From Janthinobacterium sp. Marseille (GTDB lineage: Bacteria; Pseudomonadota; Gammaproteobacteria; Burkholderiales; Burkholderiaceae_D): DNA of 64,000 nucleotides. Shown piece after piece: positions 1-8,741 of the stretch (positions are counted from its first letter, which is position 1; the number at the start of each line of letters is the position of its first letter). The notes beneath the pieces were generated by a model. It did not search any database. It was not told the origin of the DNA and saw only the letters and a program-made list of their open reading frames with translations. Location of the stretch: NCBI RefSeq assembly GCF_000013625.1, contig NC_009659.1, forward strand, positions 2,852,001 through 2,916,000. Reading direction: 5' to 3'. The position numbers and the translations under genes were made by a program.

Positions 1-1
1 T

Positions 2-886
2 GCCAGCCTCGGCGATGCCGGTGTACGCAAGGTATTGAGCAAAATGGGGCCGGCCGTATTCGCCGTTTCTGCAGCGCAAATCAGCCTGATGATCAACACG
101 AATATCGCATCCCGCCTCGAAAGCGGCAGCGTGTCCTGGCTCTCGTATGCGGATCGCCTGATGGAATTCCCGACCGCCCTGCTCGGCGTCGCCCTCGGCA
201 CCATCCTGCTACCCAGCCTGTCGAAGGCCAATTTCGAAGGCAATACCGAAGAATATTCATCGCTGCTGGACTGGGGCTTGCGCCTGACTTTCCTGCTGGC
301 GCTGCCTTGTGCGGTCGGCCTCGCCACCATCTCGGAACCACTGACGGCGACGCTCTTCCATTACGGCAAATTCAATGAGCTGTCAGTGGAAATGACTTCG
401 CGCGCGCTGGTCGCCTACGGCGTCGGCCTGATCGGCCTGATCCTGGTAAAAATCCTGGCCCCCGGCTTTTACGCGCAACAAAACATTAAAACCCCGGTCA
501 AGATCGCCATCGGCGTCCTGATCGCGACGCAATTGATGAACCTGGTCTTCGTGCCGTGGATCGCGCATGCCGGGCTGGCGCTGTCGATCGGACTCGGTGC
601 CTGCCTGAATGCGGCCTTCCTGTACTGGGGCTTGAAACGTCGCGGTATCTATACCGCACTGCCGGGTTGGCGCACCTTCTTTATCCGCCTTGCCGGTGCA
701 CTCTTCCTGATGGCCGCTGTTGCGCTGTGGACTGCCGGGCAATTCGACTGGGTAGCGTTGCGTGCAACACCATTTATGCGGGTAATTGCACTATTAATTG
801 TCATGGCAGCGTGCGGAATCAGTTATTTCGGCGCATTATTAGCCATGGGATTTCGCTTTCGGGATTTCAAACGCATTGCGCGCTAA
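2..886 (+). CDS. murJ: Lipid II flippase MurJ (MviN), 3' part only
   Basis: The reading frame is open from the left edge, so this is the C-terminal 294 residues of a longer protein. It contains [18 protein letters not shown] and [19 protein letters not shown], segments typical of MurJ/MviN, followed by several hydrophobic helices. The family moves lipid II, the peptidoglycan precursor, across the inner membrane and has about 14 transmembrane segments; roughly the second half is here. The stop is followed by a 69-base gap to the next gene on the same strand, so a shared transcript is possible. Identity is secure; the start lies outside the window. Confidence 0.93.
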   Translation, partial: ASLGDAGVRKVLSKMGPAVFAVSAAQISLMINTNIASRLESGSVSWLSYADRLMEFPTALLGVALGTILLPSLSKANFEGNTEEYSSLLDWGLRLTFLLALPCAVGLATISEPLTATLFHYGKFNELSVEMTSRALVAYGVGLIGLILVKILAPGFYAQQNIKTPVKIAIGVLIATQLMNLVFVPWIAHAGLALSIGLGACLNAAFLYWGLKRRGIYTALPGWRTFFIRLAGALFLMAAVALWTAGQFDWVALRATPFMRVIALLIVMAACGISYFGALLAMGFRFRDFKRIAR

Positions 887-955
887 TCCAAGCTCATCGC
901 CAGAGTCGGAACGAAGGTCTGCACAATCACGGCATCATCGCTATGATGGAGGCAT

Positions 956-1795
956 ATGACGATCCAATCTCTCGAGTATTTCTCCACGCTGGTGCAGCAG
1001 GACGACAGCATCCCATTGTTCGAAGCCGCACTTGCCATTGCACAGGATGCCGAGCCGAATCTTGATTTGGCCGCATCGCAAGCGGAAGTAGATACGCTTG
1101 CTGTCAAATTAAAACAACGCTTGCCGGACGACGCTTCCACGTTGCAAAAACTGCGGATGCTGAATCATTATTTTTATAATGAGCTGGGCTTCAGCGGCAA
1201 CGTCAACGATTACTACAACCCTGAAAACAGTTACCTGCACCGTGTCATCGACACACGACGCGGCATTCCGATTTCACTCGCGGTGCTATATATGGAGCTG
1301 GCGCAACAGATTGATCTTGATGTGCAGGGCATTTCCTTCCCCGGCCATTTCCTGATGAAGCTCTCCGTACAATCCGGCCAGGTGGTACTGGACCCATTCA
1401 ACGGTGCCAGCCTGTCCCGCGAAGAACTCGAAGAACGGGTCGAGCCTTACATCATGGAACAGGATTTCCCTGATGACTTCCAACTGACCGCCTACCTCGA
1501 CGCAGCCAGCCCGCGCGATATCCTGGTACGCATGCTGCGCAACCTGAAGACGCTCTTCATGCAGCAGGAACGCTGGCAGCGTTTGCTGGAAGTGCAGGAA
1601 AGACTATTGATTTTATTGCCGCATGAAATTGCCGAGCGACGTGATCGCGGCATTGCATATATGAACCTGGAATGCCCGCAAGCTGCGTTGCAGGACCTGG
1701 AAGCCTATGTCAAACATAGACCCTATGCGATGGATACGGCGGAATTGCGAGCGCACTTCCCGAAACTGCGTGACGACATCAGTCGCCTGAATTAA
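956..1795 (+). CDS. SirB1-like transglutaminase-fold protein with C-terminal TPR
   Basis: A 279-residue protein. The central part (about residues 60-160) contains NHYFYNELGFSGN, RGIPISLAVLYMELA and GISFPGHFLMKL, the conserved stretches of the SirB1/YchA family with a degenerate transglutaminase-like fold. The last 80 residues form tetratricopeptide-like helices. The ATG is preceded by GGAGG about 3-8 bases upstream, which supports this start. The molecular role of the family is not established, so no function is asserted. It sits between murJ and the convergent uup gene. Confidence 0.8.
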   Translation: MTIQSLEYFSTLVQQDDSIPLFEAALAIAQDAEPNLDLAASQAEVDTLAVKLKQRLPDDASTLQKLRMLNHYFYNELGFSGNVNDYYNPENSYLHRVIDTRRGIPISLAVLYMELAQQIDLDVQGISFPGHFLMKLSVQSGQVVLDPFNGASLSREELEERVEPYIMEQDFPDDFQLTAYLDAASPRDILVRMLRNLKTLFMQQERWQRLLEVQERLLILLPHEIAERRDRGIAYMNLECPQAALQDLEAYVKHRPYAMDTAELRAHFPKLRDDISRLN

Positions 1796-1838
1796 ACAAA
1801 CCGCCGCCCTCATCGACGAGAACGGCGGACAAGCTCGC

Positions 1839-3749
1839 TTAAACCTTGCGCGCTTCTATCTCTTCCCACTTCTCCAGCGCTTCCAGCAACAAACCATCGA
1901 TTTCGGTAAAGCGCTGGTTCAGGCGTTTCACTTCATCCGGTTGCTTGGTGTACAGGCTGGCATCGGCCAATTTCTCGGTAATCGCCTTTTGCTCATCTTC
2001 CAGTTGCGCGATCAAAGCCGGCAAGGCATCCATCTCGCGCTGTTCCTTGTAGCTGAGTTTCTTTTGTTTGGCGACAGGCGCTGCAGCTTCGGTGGCAACT
2101 TCCGCTTTCACTTCAGCCTTGGCTGCCGGTTTTGGTGAGCCGGCCGGAATCGCTGCCGGACGCACACGTTCCCAATCGCTGTAACCACCGATATATTCGC
2201 GCCACAGACCATTGCCTTCGGCAACGATGACTTGCGTCACCACATTATCGAGGAAGGTCCGGTCATGGCTGACCAGGAACACGGTGCCCTTATAGTCTTC
2301 CAGTAATTCTTCCAGCAATTCCAGCGTATCGATGTCCAGATCGTTGGTCGGTTCATCCAGCACCAACACATTGGCCGGTTTCGCGAACAAACGCGCCAGC
2401 AGCAAGCGGTTACGCTCACCACCTGACAAAGACTTGACCGGCGAACGCGCGCGTTCCGGTGCAAACAGGAAGTCGTTCAGGTAAGTCATCACATGTTTAC
2501 GCTGACCATTGATCTCAACCCAATCGCTACCCGGTGCAATCGTATCGGCCAGGCTGGCTTCTTCATTCAGCTGCGCACGCATCTGGTCGAAGTACGCAAT
2601 CTGCAATTTGGTACCCTGCTTGACGGTACCCGAATCCGGTTCTTCCTCGCCCAGTATCATTTTCAGCAAGGTGGTCTTGCCGGCGCCATTCAAACCGATC
2701 AAGCCGATCTTGTCGCCGCGCAGCAGGGTCGCGCTGAAATCGCGCACAATGACTTTGTCGCCATATGTCTTGTTGATGTTTTCCAGCTCGGCGACGATCT
2801 TGCCCGAACGGTCACCGGACGAGACATCCAGCTTGACCTGGCCTTGTTGTTCGCGACGTGCGCTGCGCGTCAGGCGCAAAGCTTCCAGACGACGTACACG
2901 GCCTTCGTCACGGGTACGACGGGCTTGCACGCCCTTGCGGATCCAGATTTCTTCCTGCGCCAGGAATTTATCGAATTTGGCATTCTCGACTTCTTCGATT
3001 TCCAGTTGTTCCGCCTTGCGTACCTGGTAGGCACTGAAGTTACCCGGGAAGGACAGCAAGCGGCCGCGATCCAGTTCAATGATGCGGGTCGCAACGTTAT
3101 CCAGGAAGCTACGATCATGGGTAATGAAAAGCACACTGCCCTTGTAGTCGCGCAACAAACCTTCGAGCCACAGGATGGAAGTGAAATCCAGATGGTTGGT
3201 CGGCTCATCCAGCAGCAGCACGTCAGGCGCACTCACCAGTGCACAAGCCAAGGCCACACGCTTCTGCATACCGCCGGACAGCGTGCCCATCAGGGCATCT
3301 TTCACCAGATTCAGGCGATCCAGCGTGGCTTCGACCTTATTCGTCAGGTTCCACGCATCCGCCGCATCCAGCTTCAGCTGGATCTCATGCATGCGTTCCA
3401 TCAGCGCATCGTCATTGTCGCCACCAAACTGGCCGGTCAAGGCATCGTATTCAGCCAACAAAGCCTGCATATCGCCCATACCGGACGCCACCGCATCGAA
3501 CACCGACATCTCGGGCGAAAAGTGCGGCTCCTGCTCGACGTAGGCGATCTTGATGCCTTGTTGCATGACAAACAAGCCATCATCCAGCTTGGAACGCCCG
3601 GCGATGATTTTCAGCAGCGAGGACTTGCCGGTGCCGTTGCGACCGATCAAACCCACGCGCTCCGTGGTTTCAAGGGAGAATTCCGCGTGATCGAGCAAAG
3701 GGACGTGACCGAACGCGAGCTGCGCGTTCGAGAGGGAAATGACTGCCAT
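1839..3749 (-). CDS. uup: ABC-F family ATPase Uup
   Basis: A 636-residue soluble protein with two ATPase cassettes and no membrane domain. Cassette 1 has Walker A GRNGTGKS (residues 36-43), signature LSGGMQKR and Walker B LLLDEPTNHLD. Cassette 2 has GLNGAGKTT, LSGGERNRL and LVLDEPTNDLD. An alanine- and lysine-rich linker leads into a C-terminal coiled coil (SYKEQREMDALPALIAQLED), the DNA-binding tail expected of Uup rather than EttA. ABC-F proteins act on ribosomes; Uup is also linked to branched DNA intermediates and transposon precise excision. The gene is convergent with the SirB1-like gene and divergent from the tRNA-Arg that carries the mobile element. Confidence 0.93.
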   Translation of the reverse strand: MAVISLSNAQLAFGHVPLLDHAEFSLETTERVGLIGRNGTGKSSLLKIIAGRSKLDDGLFVMQQGIKIAYVEQEPHFSPEMSVFDAVASGMGDMQALLAEYDALTGQFGGDNDDALMERMHEIQLKLDAADAWNLTNKVEATLDRLNLVKDALMGTLSGGMQKRVALACALVSAPDVLLLDEPTNHLDFTSILWLEGLLRDYKGSVLFITHDRSFLDNVATRIIELDRGRLLSFPGNFSAYQVRKAEQLEIEEVENAKFDKFLAQEEIWIRKGVQARRTRDEGRVRRLEALRLTRSARREQQGQVKLDVSSGDRSGKIVAELENINKTYGDKVIVRDFSATLLRGDKIGLIGLNGAGKTTLLKMILGEEEPDSGTVKQGTKLQIAYFDQMRAQLNEEASLADTIAPGSDWVEINGQRKHVMTYLNDFLFAPERARSPVKSLSGGERNRLLLARLFAKPANVLVLDEPTNDLDIDTLELLEELLEDYKGTVFLVSHDRTFLDNVVTQVIVAEGNGLWREYIGGYSDWERVRPAAIPAGSPKPAAKAEVKAEVATEAAAPVAKQKKLSYKEQREMDALPALIAQLEDEQKAITEKLADASLYTKQPDEVKRLNQRFTEIDGLLLEALEKWEEIEARKV

Positions 3750-3908
3750 AAATACCTGAAGGTGTAAGGTTCACGCGCGATTGCGGGCGACCAATTAAAA
3801 GAATGAAGACCGCATTGTACCGATAGCGGCAGCTTTCCCGCTATTCTTTGCCATATCGTCAGCTATAATCGCGGTCGGAAGTGGCAAAGTGTGCCCGCTT
3901 TCAAGCGT

Positions 3909-3983
3909 CTCGCCGTAGTTCAATGGATAGAACGAGTGCCTCCTAAGCGCTAAATCCAAGTTCGATTCTTGGTGGCGGGACCA
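3909..3983 (+). tRNA. tRNA-Arg(CCT), chimeric 3' half supplied by the mobile element
   Basis: A cloverleaf can be drawn. The acceptor stem is CTCGCCG with TGGCGGG (two G-T pairs), followed by discriminator A and an encoded CCA at 3981-3983. The D arm contains AGTTCAATGGATAGAAC. The anticodon stem AGTGC/GCGCT encloses loop CTCCTAA, giving anticodon CCT. The T arm is CCAAG-TTCGATT-CTTGG. A second copy of the 3' half lies at 12282-12325 and pairs better with this 5' acceptor strand. This suggests that integration displaced the original 3' half and replaced it with one brought by the element. A TATAAT hexamer sits at 3864-3869. Confidence 0.9.
3940..3983 (+). repeat. Left attachment repeat (tRNA 3' half, element-borne version)
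   Basis: The 44 bases from the anticodon loop to CCA match 12282-12325 at 38 of 44 positions. The first 13 bases, CTCCTAAGCGCTA, are identical and are the likely crossover core. The differences in the T arm are compensatory (CCAAG/CTTGG here, ACAGG/CCTGT at the right end), so both versions fold. That is expected when an element carries a working replacement tRNA 3' end. Confidence 0.8.
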
Positions 3984-4055
3984 AAACTCCCCTATATAAA
4001 TCAATAAGTTGAGTTGTTTCTCATCCCTTCAAATACCACCTATTCCCCTGGTTTC

Positions 4056-4078
4056 TTGTCCCAAATTTGTCCCATTTT
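4056..4078 (+). repeat. Left copy of a perfect 23-bp direct repeat
   Basis: The sequence begins TTGTCCCAAATTTGTCCC and ends ATTTT. It is identical over 23 bases to 12189-12211 in the same orientation, each copy just inside an end of the element. The motif contains TTGTCCCA twice, 11 bases apart, which suggests paired binding sites for the integrase arm domain. This role is inferred. Confidence 0.75.
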
Positions 4079-4142
4079 GTAGCAACTAGATTTGCAAATA
4101 GCAACTTATACTATCCAAAATAAGCAAATTCTAGGGGAAGCA

Positions 4143-5087
4143 ATGTCACTACCTTTTTACTCATTGAAGTGCGATGGCTGTAATCTTGAACAGAGGTTCA
4201 GCTATGACACTCGCTATCAATTTGAAAACTTCTATGATGACGAACATCAGCCAATATTAGATAGGGCTTGGTGTAAAGAATGTGACTCTATTGTCACTAC
4301 TGCTAATCCCATTACAGAAAATTCAATTGCAGACGAAGTTAGTAAATTAAATAGCTGGATACAAGAAGAAAGAAGTAAAGATGAAAAAGGGATTTTTGGA
4401 TTTTTTAAAAAGAAACCAAACTCCTTTTTAATTCTGCAATGGCAAGCAGAAATTGCTAATTTAAAAATGGGAGTAAGTTATTTCCATTCTAGAGAACTGA
4501 AACCTATATGCCTCACATGTGGAAGCAATCAAATTGTTCCTACAAAAATTGATGAAGTAACAGAAGATAATATTGCCATAGGGGTTAACCATTCGTGTGG
4601 TGGTCAAATCTTAGCTTCATACGGTGGCAGATATAGCTTTGATACTTCTTCTCTTCCAATCGTTAAATACGATATAGACGGAAAAATTGTTGCTGATACT
4701 AGACCCAAAACCAATAAATCTAATTCAACCTTCAGTAACAATAATCAGCCTTCCAAAAATACTGCAACACTAATCGATGAGATCAAAGAAATTGCAAAGA
4801 TTGTTTCTATTGAGTCTGTTTTAGAAAAAGGTGTTTACTCAGGTTTTTTAATTCGTCCAAACGATGAAGCTTCGATCAAACTGGAACAAATAAAAAGAGA
4901 AAAAGAACTTGTTTCCACATTCAGCGAGGTTATTGAACAACGACTTTCTGACAACGAATTTGACGATTTACTAGACCATAAAATTTATGAGCAATACAGC
5001 CTACCCTCTTTAGAAATTGACACAAAAAAATCAACTGCCAAAAGAGTAGTAGTAGGTTCTAACAACAATTTAATATTCCAGTGGTAA
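4143..5087 (+). CDS. Unrecognised protein with two Cys-pair zinc-ribbon-like regions
   Basis: A start at 4143 is chosen over the upstream ATG at 4092 because GGGGAAG lies just before it; this gives 314 residues beginning MSLPFYSLKCDGC. The N-terminus has CDGC and, after about 45 residues, CKEC, the spacing of a zinc ribbon. A second set, CLTC and later SCGG, lies near residue 135. The middle is low-complexity and asparagine-rich, and the C-terminal third is predicted helical and charged. I do not recognise the family. It is the first gene inside the left end of the element and is 4 bases from the next gene, so they are probably co-transcribed. Confidence 0.65.
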   Translation: MSLPFYSLKCDGCNLEQRFSYDTRYQFENFYDDEHQPILDRAWCKECDSIVTTANPITENSIADEVSKLNSWIQEERSKDEKGIFGFFKKKPNSFLILQWQAEIANLKMGVSYFHSRELKPICLTCGSNQIVPTKIDEVTEDNIAIGVNHSCGGQILASYGGRYSFDTSSLPIVKYDIDGKIVADTRPKTNKSNSTFSNNNQPSKNTATLIDEIKEIAKIVSIESVLEKGVYSGFLIRPNDEASIKLEQIKREKELVSTFSEVIEQRLSDNEFDDLLDHKIYEQYSLPSLEIDTKKSTAKRVVVGSNNNLIFQW

Positions 5088-5091
5088 GCAA

Positions 5092-5526
5092 ATGGAACTA
5101 CATCACGACATAGTCCAGTATTTGAAGAGCAAAACCAAAAACAAGCTTGTGATGACTCCAAAACAGCTATCAGAAGAGATACCTGTTTCAGTCAAACAGC
5201 AATCAAAGCTACGAGAAAATAAAAATTTTCCAATTCCGCATAAGAAGGTTGGTAGAAATGTTTATTACTCAATATTTCATATCGCAGATTTTTTGATGAA
5301 TGGCGAAGTATCAAGCCAAGAAGAAAAGATAGAGCCCAAACCGTCTACTAGAAAAGGAAAAGCTAGCTCATCACCAGCAAACCTGTCTCACCTTTTTTTA
5401 CTCAGATCTTTTGCTACACATATTCAAGCAGAGGCTGAAAGCCTTATGAACTTATCTCAAGGTTTAATTCGCTATGAACAGTCGGCAGGTCTGACTAATA
5501 AATTAGTGAGAGAACTTAAAAAGTGA
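5092..5526 (+). CDS. Small helix-turn-helix protein, possible excisionase or regulator
   Basis: A 144-residue protein. Residues 20-70 (MTPKQLSEEIPVSVKQQSKL followed by IPHKKVGRNVYYSIFHIADF) read like the winged HTH of AlpA/excisionase-type proteins that begin with a target-choosing helix and end with a Y-x-x-x-D-I-x-x-F-L-like helix. The rest is a serine-rich linker and a helical tail. It starts 4 bases after the upstream zinc-ribbon gene, implying one transcript. Its position in an integrase-bearing element makes a recombination directionality factor or element regulator plausible, but this is inference. Confidence 0.6.
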   Translation: MELHHDIVQYLKSKTKNKLVMTPKQLSEEIPVSVKQQSKLRENKNFPIPHKKVGRNVYYSIFHIADFLMNGEVSSQEEKIEPKPSTRKGKASSSPANLSHLFLLRSFATHIQAEAESLMNLSQGLIRYEQSAGLTNKLVRELKK

Positions 5527-5574
5527 TCAGCTTGAAAAAGCTCGATCATAAATAATTCAAATATAAGGTAAAAA

Positions 5575-5898
5575 ATGTCCGTGATAATTTATAGCATTGG
5601 TGGAATTTTTATAGCTTGGTTCGTCTTTGGGGTGATTAAGAAACTCTCTTACTTCGATAAAGTTGAACAGAGTCTCAGGAAAATGAATATTGAACCTAGG
5701 ACAATTCAAGACAAGGTTGGCAAACAAAAATATATAAATGCAATGTCGTTCCTCAAGAGGAAAGGAGTGCCCCCAGAAGCAACAGCAGGGCTCCTAAAAA
5801 TTAATGTAATAAATGGTATGGGTGAATTGATGGTTGAGCCCCCAACAGATCCAGATGAATACAAATTTTTAGAACTCCTTGGCTACATAAAAAAATAA
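5575..5898 (+). CDS. Small membrane-anchored protein of unknown function
   Basis: A 107-residue protein with one N-terminal transmembrane helix (about residues 4-22, IIYSIGGIFIAWFVFGVI) followed by a soluble charged domain containing RKGVPPEATAGLLKINVING. AAGGTAAAAA precedes the ATG. It is the last gene of the left rightward cluster and is followed directly by an intrinsic terminator. The family is not recognised. Confidence 0.55.
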   Translation: MSVIIYSIGGIFIAWFVFGVIKKLSYFDKVEQSLRKMNIEPRTIQDKVGKQKYINAMSFLKRKGVPPEATAGLLKINVINGMGELMVEPPTDPDEYKFLELLGYIKK

Positions 5899-5920
5899 CC
5901 CTCGTTGAGGGTTTTTTTTA
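5899..5920. terminator. Bidirectional intrinsic terminator
   Basis: CCCTC-GTT-GAGGG is followed by eight T on the plus strand. The A-rich flank on the other side gives a T-rich run for the minus strand as well. It separates the rightward small-membrane-protein gene from the leftward gene that ends at 5931. Confidence 0.85.
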
Positions 5921-5930
5921 TAGGCTTCTA

Positions 5931-6455
5931 TTATTGCGATAGTCTGCTATTTTTTTCAGCTAGACATTGCTCAGCTAAATACTCAATTCCAATATCAACA
6001 TTTTTATAATTCTCATAATAAGCTTTTAAGTCTGGAAGTTCATCTGAAATAGGCTTGCCTGATAACTTGTAGTAATGCTTAAGAAATTCGTTCCATCGCT
6101 TGTCAGTGACGATAGAAACTCCGTAGGCACTTTTTTTTCTATCAGTGTCACTCACATAGCTATCACCGAGTATCAACCTCCTCTCTTCCTCTACAGCTTC
6201 GTAATCAATCAAATTCTTTATCCTCCACTGAGAAACCAATTTACAGAGTTTTTGATTATCAATTTTGTGAGCAGTAATTAACGAATTAAGCTCAGCAACA
6301 CTCAATAGATACTCAACGATATCTCTATGCTTCCAGCTACATAGCCTAAGAGCTACGATCAAAGAGCAATACTTATACAGCTTGCTCCCATACCCCGTGC
6401 TTGTTGTTCTGTTTTCTCCGAAGCTTCTAATACTTTCATAGTTAATTGAATTCAT
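5931..6455 (-). CDS. Unrecognised 174-residue protein of the mobile element
   Basis: The start at 6455 is chosen because AAAGGAGATATCACA immediately precedes that ATG; a longer frame to 6548 lacks a comparable ribosome site. The protein is soluble, mixed charge, with a helical middle (YCSLIVALRLCSWKHRDIVEYLL) and a C-terminus rich in Tyr and Lys. No family is recognised. It is transcribed away from the mobilization genes, and the 248-base gap between them contains palindromes, so it could be a regulator of that divergent region, but nothing in the sequence proves DNA binding. Confidence 0.55.
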   Translation of the reverse strand: MNSINYESIRSFGENRTTSTGYGSKLYKYCSLIVALRLCSWKHRDIVEYLLSVAELNSLITAHKIDNQKLCKLVSQWRIKNLIDYEAVEEERRLILGDSYVSDTDRKKSAYGVSIVTDKRWNEFLKHYYKLSGKPISDELPDLKAYYENYKNVDIGIEYLAEQCLAEKNSRLSQ

Positions 6456-6641
6456 TGTGATATCTCCTTTTATTATTTTTGTTATCAAGACTAAGGTAAG
6501 TGATATCCAAAAAATGTCAACGAAGCTCAATAAAACTCTGCGGTTCATTCCATCGATTTGACATTAGAAAAAAATCTGCAAAGATAAATATAGGGCAAGA
6601 CTACCCGTTATATACCTCTACGAGATATATCGGACTTCTTG

Positions 6642-6674
6642 AATTTGATTAATCAAATTATCGGGATATCCCGA
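6642..6674. promoter_or_regulatory. Two adjacent perfect palindromes before the mobilization operon
   Basis: AATTTGATTAATCAAATT (18 bases, 6642-6659) and TCGGGATATCCCGA (14 bases, 6661-6674) are both perfectly self-complementary and separated by one base. They lie 30 bases before the first mobilization-cluster ATG. Such sites fit an operator for autoregulation or part of an origin of transfer. A TTGACA hexamer lies upstream at 6558-6563, but no good -10 is spaced correctly from it. Confidence 0.55.
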
Positions 6675-6703
6675 ACCCTTAAAAACATAAAGGAAGGATC
6701 GTA

Positions 6704-7162
6704 ATGGAAAGAGCAACAGCAGAAATTAAGACAAGCAAAGAATTCAAAATCGCAGAAGATTTTATAGATTATTCATTTGGCTATTTATTTTCAAACGAAG
6801 ATTTTTTCTTTACTCACTTTTACACATACATACAATTCATTAGAGAAGCCTACTTAAAAACAAATGAGATCAGCATATTTTCAAACTCATTTGTTGAGCA
6901 GAAAATTTCTCAATCAGAAAAAACAATCTTGCTTAAAAAAATAATCGTTCAGATTGAAAAAATATCAGGAATTTGTTTTTGCAAAACCACTAGATCCTAT
7001 TTGAATTCCTCCCTAATAAACATGGACGGCCCTTATTTGCAAAGTCACGAATTCATTAAAGAGTTGGATAAAAAAAACAGGAGAATTGAATTTGCAAGAG
7101 AACTAAACGACAAGCTAACAAACGACAAGGCAAACTATGGAAACAAAAAGCAAAAAATATAA
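6704..7162 (+). CDS. Unknown first gene of the mobilization operon
   Basis: A 152-residue protein, Phe-, Lys- and Ile-rich, with an aromatic N-terminal half (FSNEDFFFTHFYTYIQF) and a strongly basic, helical C-terminus. A strong AAGGAAGGA ribosome site precedes it. Its end overlaps the start of the accessory gene by 26 bases, so translation is likely coupled. ColE1-type plasmids also carry small accessory mob genes, but I see no specific similarity, so the role is left open. Confidence 0.6.
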   Translation: MERATAEIKTSKEFKIAEDFIDYSFGYLFSNEDFFFTHFYTYIQFIREAYLKTNEISIFSNSFVEQKISQSEKTILLKKIIVQIEKISGICFCKTTRSYLNSSLINMDGPYLQSHEFIKELDKKNRRIEFARELNDKLTNDKANYGNKKQKI

Positions 7163-7457
7163 ATACAAAATCCATTGCTACTTAACTGAAGCACAGAGCA
7201 TAAAACTACAGAAAGACAGTCAAGCTTTAATGCTGACTAAATCAGATGTTTTTAGAAAAACGATTGATAAGGAATTTATCTATGTTTCGCTTTTCTCAAA
7301 ACTTCTCACTGAATTTCGTAAGCAAGGCATTAATTTAAACCAAGTTGCAAAGCACACGAACGAAACAAAGCAAGCAGGAGATGAAATCCTACCGACATTA
7401 AAAAATATAGAGAAAATTTATAGGGATATTTTGAATGAAGTGAAGAGGCTTAAATGA
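7137..7457 (+). CDS. mobC: MobC/MbeC-like relaxosome accessory protein
   Basis: A 106-residue protein with a basic ribbon-helix-helix-like N-terminus (KYKIHCYLTEAQSIKLQKDS) and the hallmark C-terminal FRKQGINLNQVAKHTNE, which matches the G-x-N-L-N-Q-h-A-x-x-x-N signature of MobC/MbeC proteins. These bind the origin of transfer and help the relaxase melt or nick it. The stop overlaps the relaxase start by 4 bases, the usual order in mobilizable plasmids. Confidence 0.85.
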   Translation: METKSKKYKYKIHCYLTEAQSIKLQKDSQALMLTKSDVFRKTIDKEFIYVSLFSKLLTEFRKQGINLNQVAKHTNETKQAGDEILPTLKNIEKIYRDILNEVKRLK

Positions 7458-8728
7458 TTATTAAACTCTTCTCAAATTCAAGCTCAGCAGTAGGTGCTGT
7501 TAACTATGTTCTGAGTTCAAAGGACTACACAGGAAAGAATAGAAATGTTGAGCCAGTTGTATTAAAAGGCAGTGCTGAACTTACTAAAGAAATCGATTCT
7601 ATTCATTGCTCAAAACTCACACATAAATCAATCAGCGGGGTTATCTCATTTCGAGAAAATGAAGATATAAACGAAAAACAAAAAACAAAACTAATAGAGG
7701 ACTTTGAAAAAACGTTTTTTGGAAATATGAGATCAAGAACCAACGCATTTTATGTGGAGCATAGAGACAAAGGAAACCTCGAAATTCATTTTGTTATTAA
7801 TAGGGTTGATTTGGAGAGCTCTAAATCCTTTAATCCCTTCCCTCCAGGGAAATTAACTCAGGATTTTAAAGACAGCTTTGTAGCTCTTAAAAATGCAGAG
7901 TTCGGCTTTAAACAAATAGAAACCAACCCACTAAAAACAAAATATTCAGCTAATGAATGGAAAGCCTTACATCTTGATAAAACAGGGTTCAAACAGCTAG
8001 ATAAGAAATATAAATTAGATCTTGCTGTAAAAGATTTGGTAAAAAAAGGCATCGTAAAAAACAGAAATGAGCTTGTCGATTTTTTAGAGAAAGAAATGAA
8101 TTTTAATGTTCATCGCAAAGGAACCGATTACATAAGCCTAAAAACAGAAGAAGGAAAAAATATTCGCTTATCAAATGGGTTTTATTCTTTGAATGATGGC
8201 AAGGATTACAGCCTGACCGATAAAGAACAGAAAGATAAACCAGTTTTTAACGAATCAAAAACCTTAGAGACTTTCAACAGAATTTTAAATGCCCGTAATG
8301 CATACAATGAAAAGCGATATGCAGTAAAACCTACAAGCAAAACACCTAGCTTTAAAAGCACTCAAAAAGAGCCAAAACAACCTGGCCCAGTCCCACCTAC
8401 CACCCAACCGCCCGAACCAGCTTCCAGCCCCTCTAATCAAGCCAATGGGCAAGTGTTACCCGTTGGGAGTCGCAACAGTTGCAACTCTACGGAAGATGAC
8501 AAGGGAAGAATAGCCAACGAAAGCAATCTAGGAGGCTCGATCGACACAACTGGAGCTATGTCAGCACAAATGAATTTTGACCGTGCAATTAGTGCTCTAG
8601 CCAATGCAAAAACACCACAAGAACGAGCTAAAGCTGAAACACAGGTAGCAATAGCTAGAAGTGCTCTGAATCGTGCCTTGGCTGGCATTGAAGAAAATAG
8701 AAAGAGACAACTTAACAAAAAAATATAA
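7454..8728 (+). CDS. mobA: Relaxase of the ColE1 MbeA/MOBP type
   Basis: A 424-residue protein. The N-terminal 150 residues align by eye with ColE1 MbeA: MIIKLFSNS start, likely catalytic Y18 in VNYVLSSKD, SGVISF at 61-66, and motif III VEHRDKGNLEIHF with H103, E110 and H112. One His of the classic three-His motif is Glu, as in HEN relaxases, but the position that is Asn in MbeA is His here. A proline-rich linker (about 310-345) and a basic helical tail follow. Relaxases nick the origin of transfer and lead single-stranded DNA into a helper's channel. It is the core of the mobilization operon. Confidence 0.88.
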   Translation: MIIKLFSNSSSAVGAVNYVLSSKDYTGKNRNVEPVVLKGSAELTKEIDSIHCSKLTHKSISGVISFRENEDINEKQKTKLIEDFEKTFFGNMRSRTNAFYVEHRDKGNLEIHFVINRVDLESSKSFNPFPPGKLTQDFKDSFVALKNAEFGFKQIETNPLKTKYSANEWKALHLDKTGFKQLDKKYKLDLAVKDLVKKGIVKNRNELVDFLEKEMNFNVHRKGTDYISLKTEEGKNIRLSNGFYSLNDGKDYSLTDKEQKDKPVFNESKTLETFNRILNARNAYNEKRYAVKPTSKTPSFKSTQKEPKQPGPVPPTTQPPEPASSPSNQANGQVLPVGSRNSCNSTEDDKGRIANESNLGGSIDTTGAMSAQMNFDRAISALANAKTPQERAKAETQVAIARSALNRALAGIEENRKRQLNKKI

Positions 8729-8741
8729 CAAGGAGAACGAA

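Noticed and set aside
2493..3767. A 424-codon open frame on the plus strand
   Set aside because: It is entirely antisense to uup, which has full family motifs; the frame is a mirror of its codon pattern.
3795..4004. A 69-codon minus-strand frame
   Set aside because: It lies across the tRNA-Arg gene and cannot be a real protein gene there.
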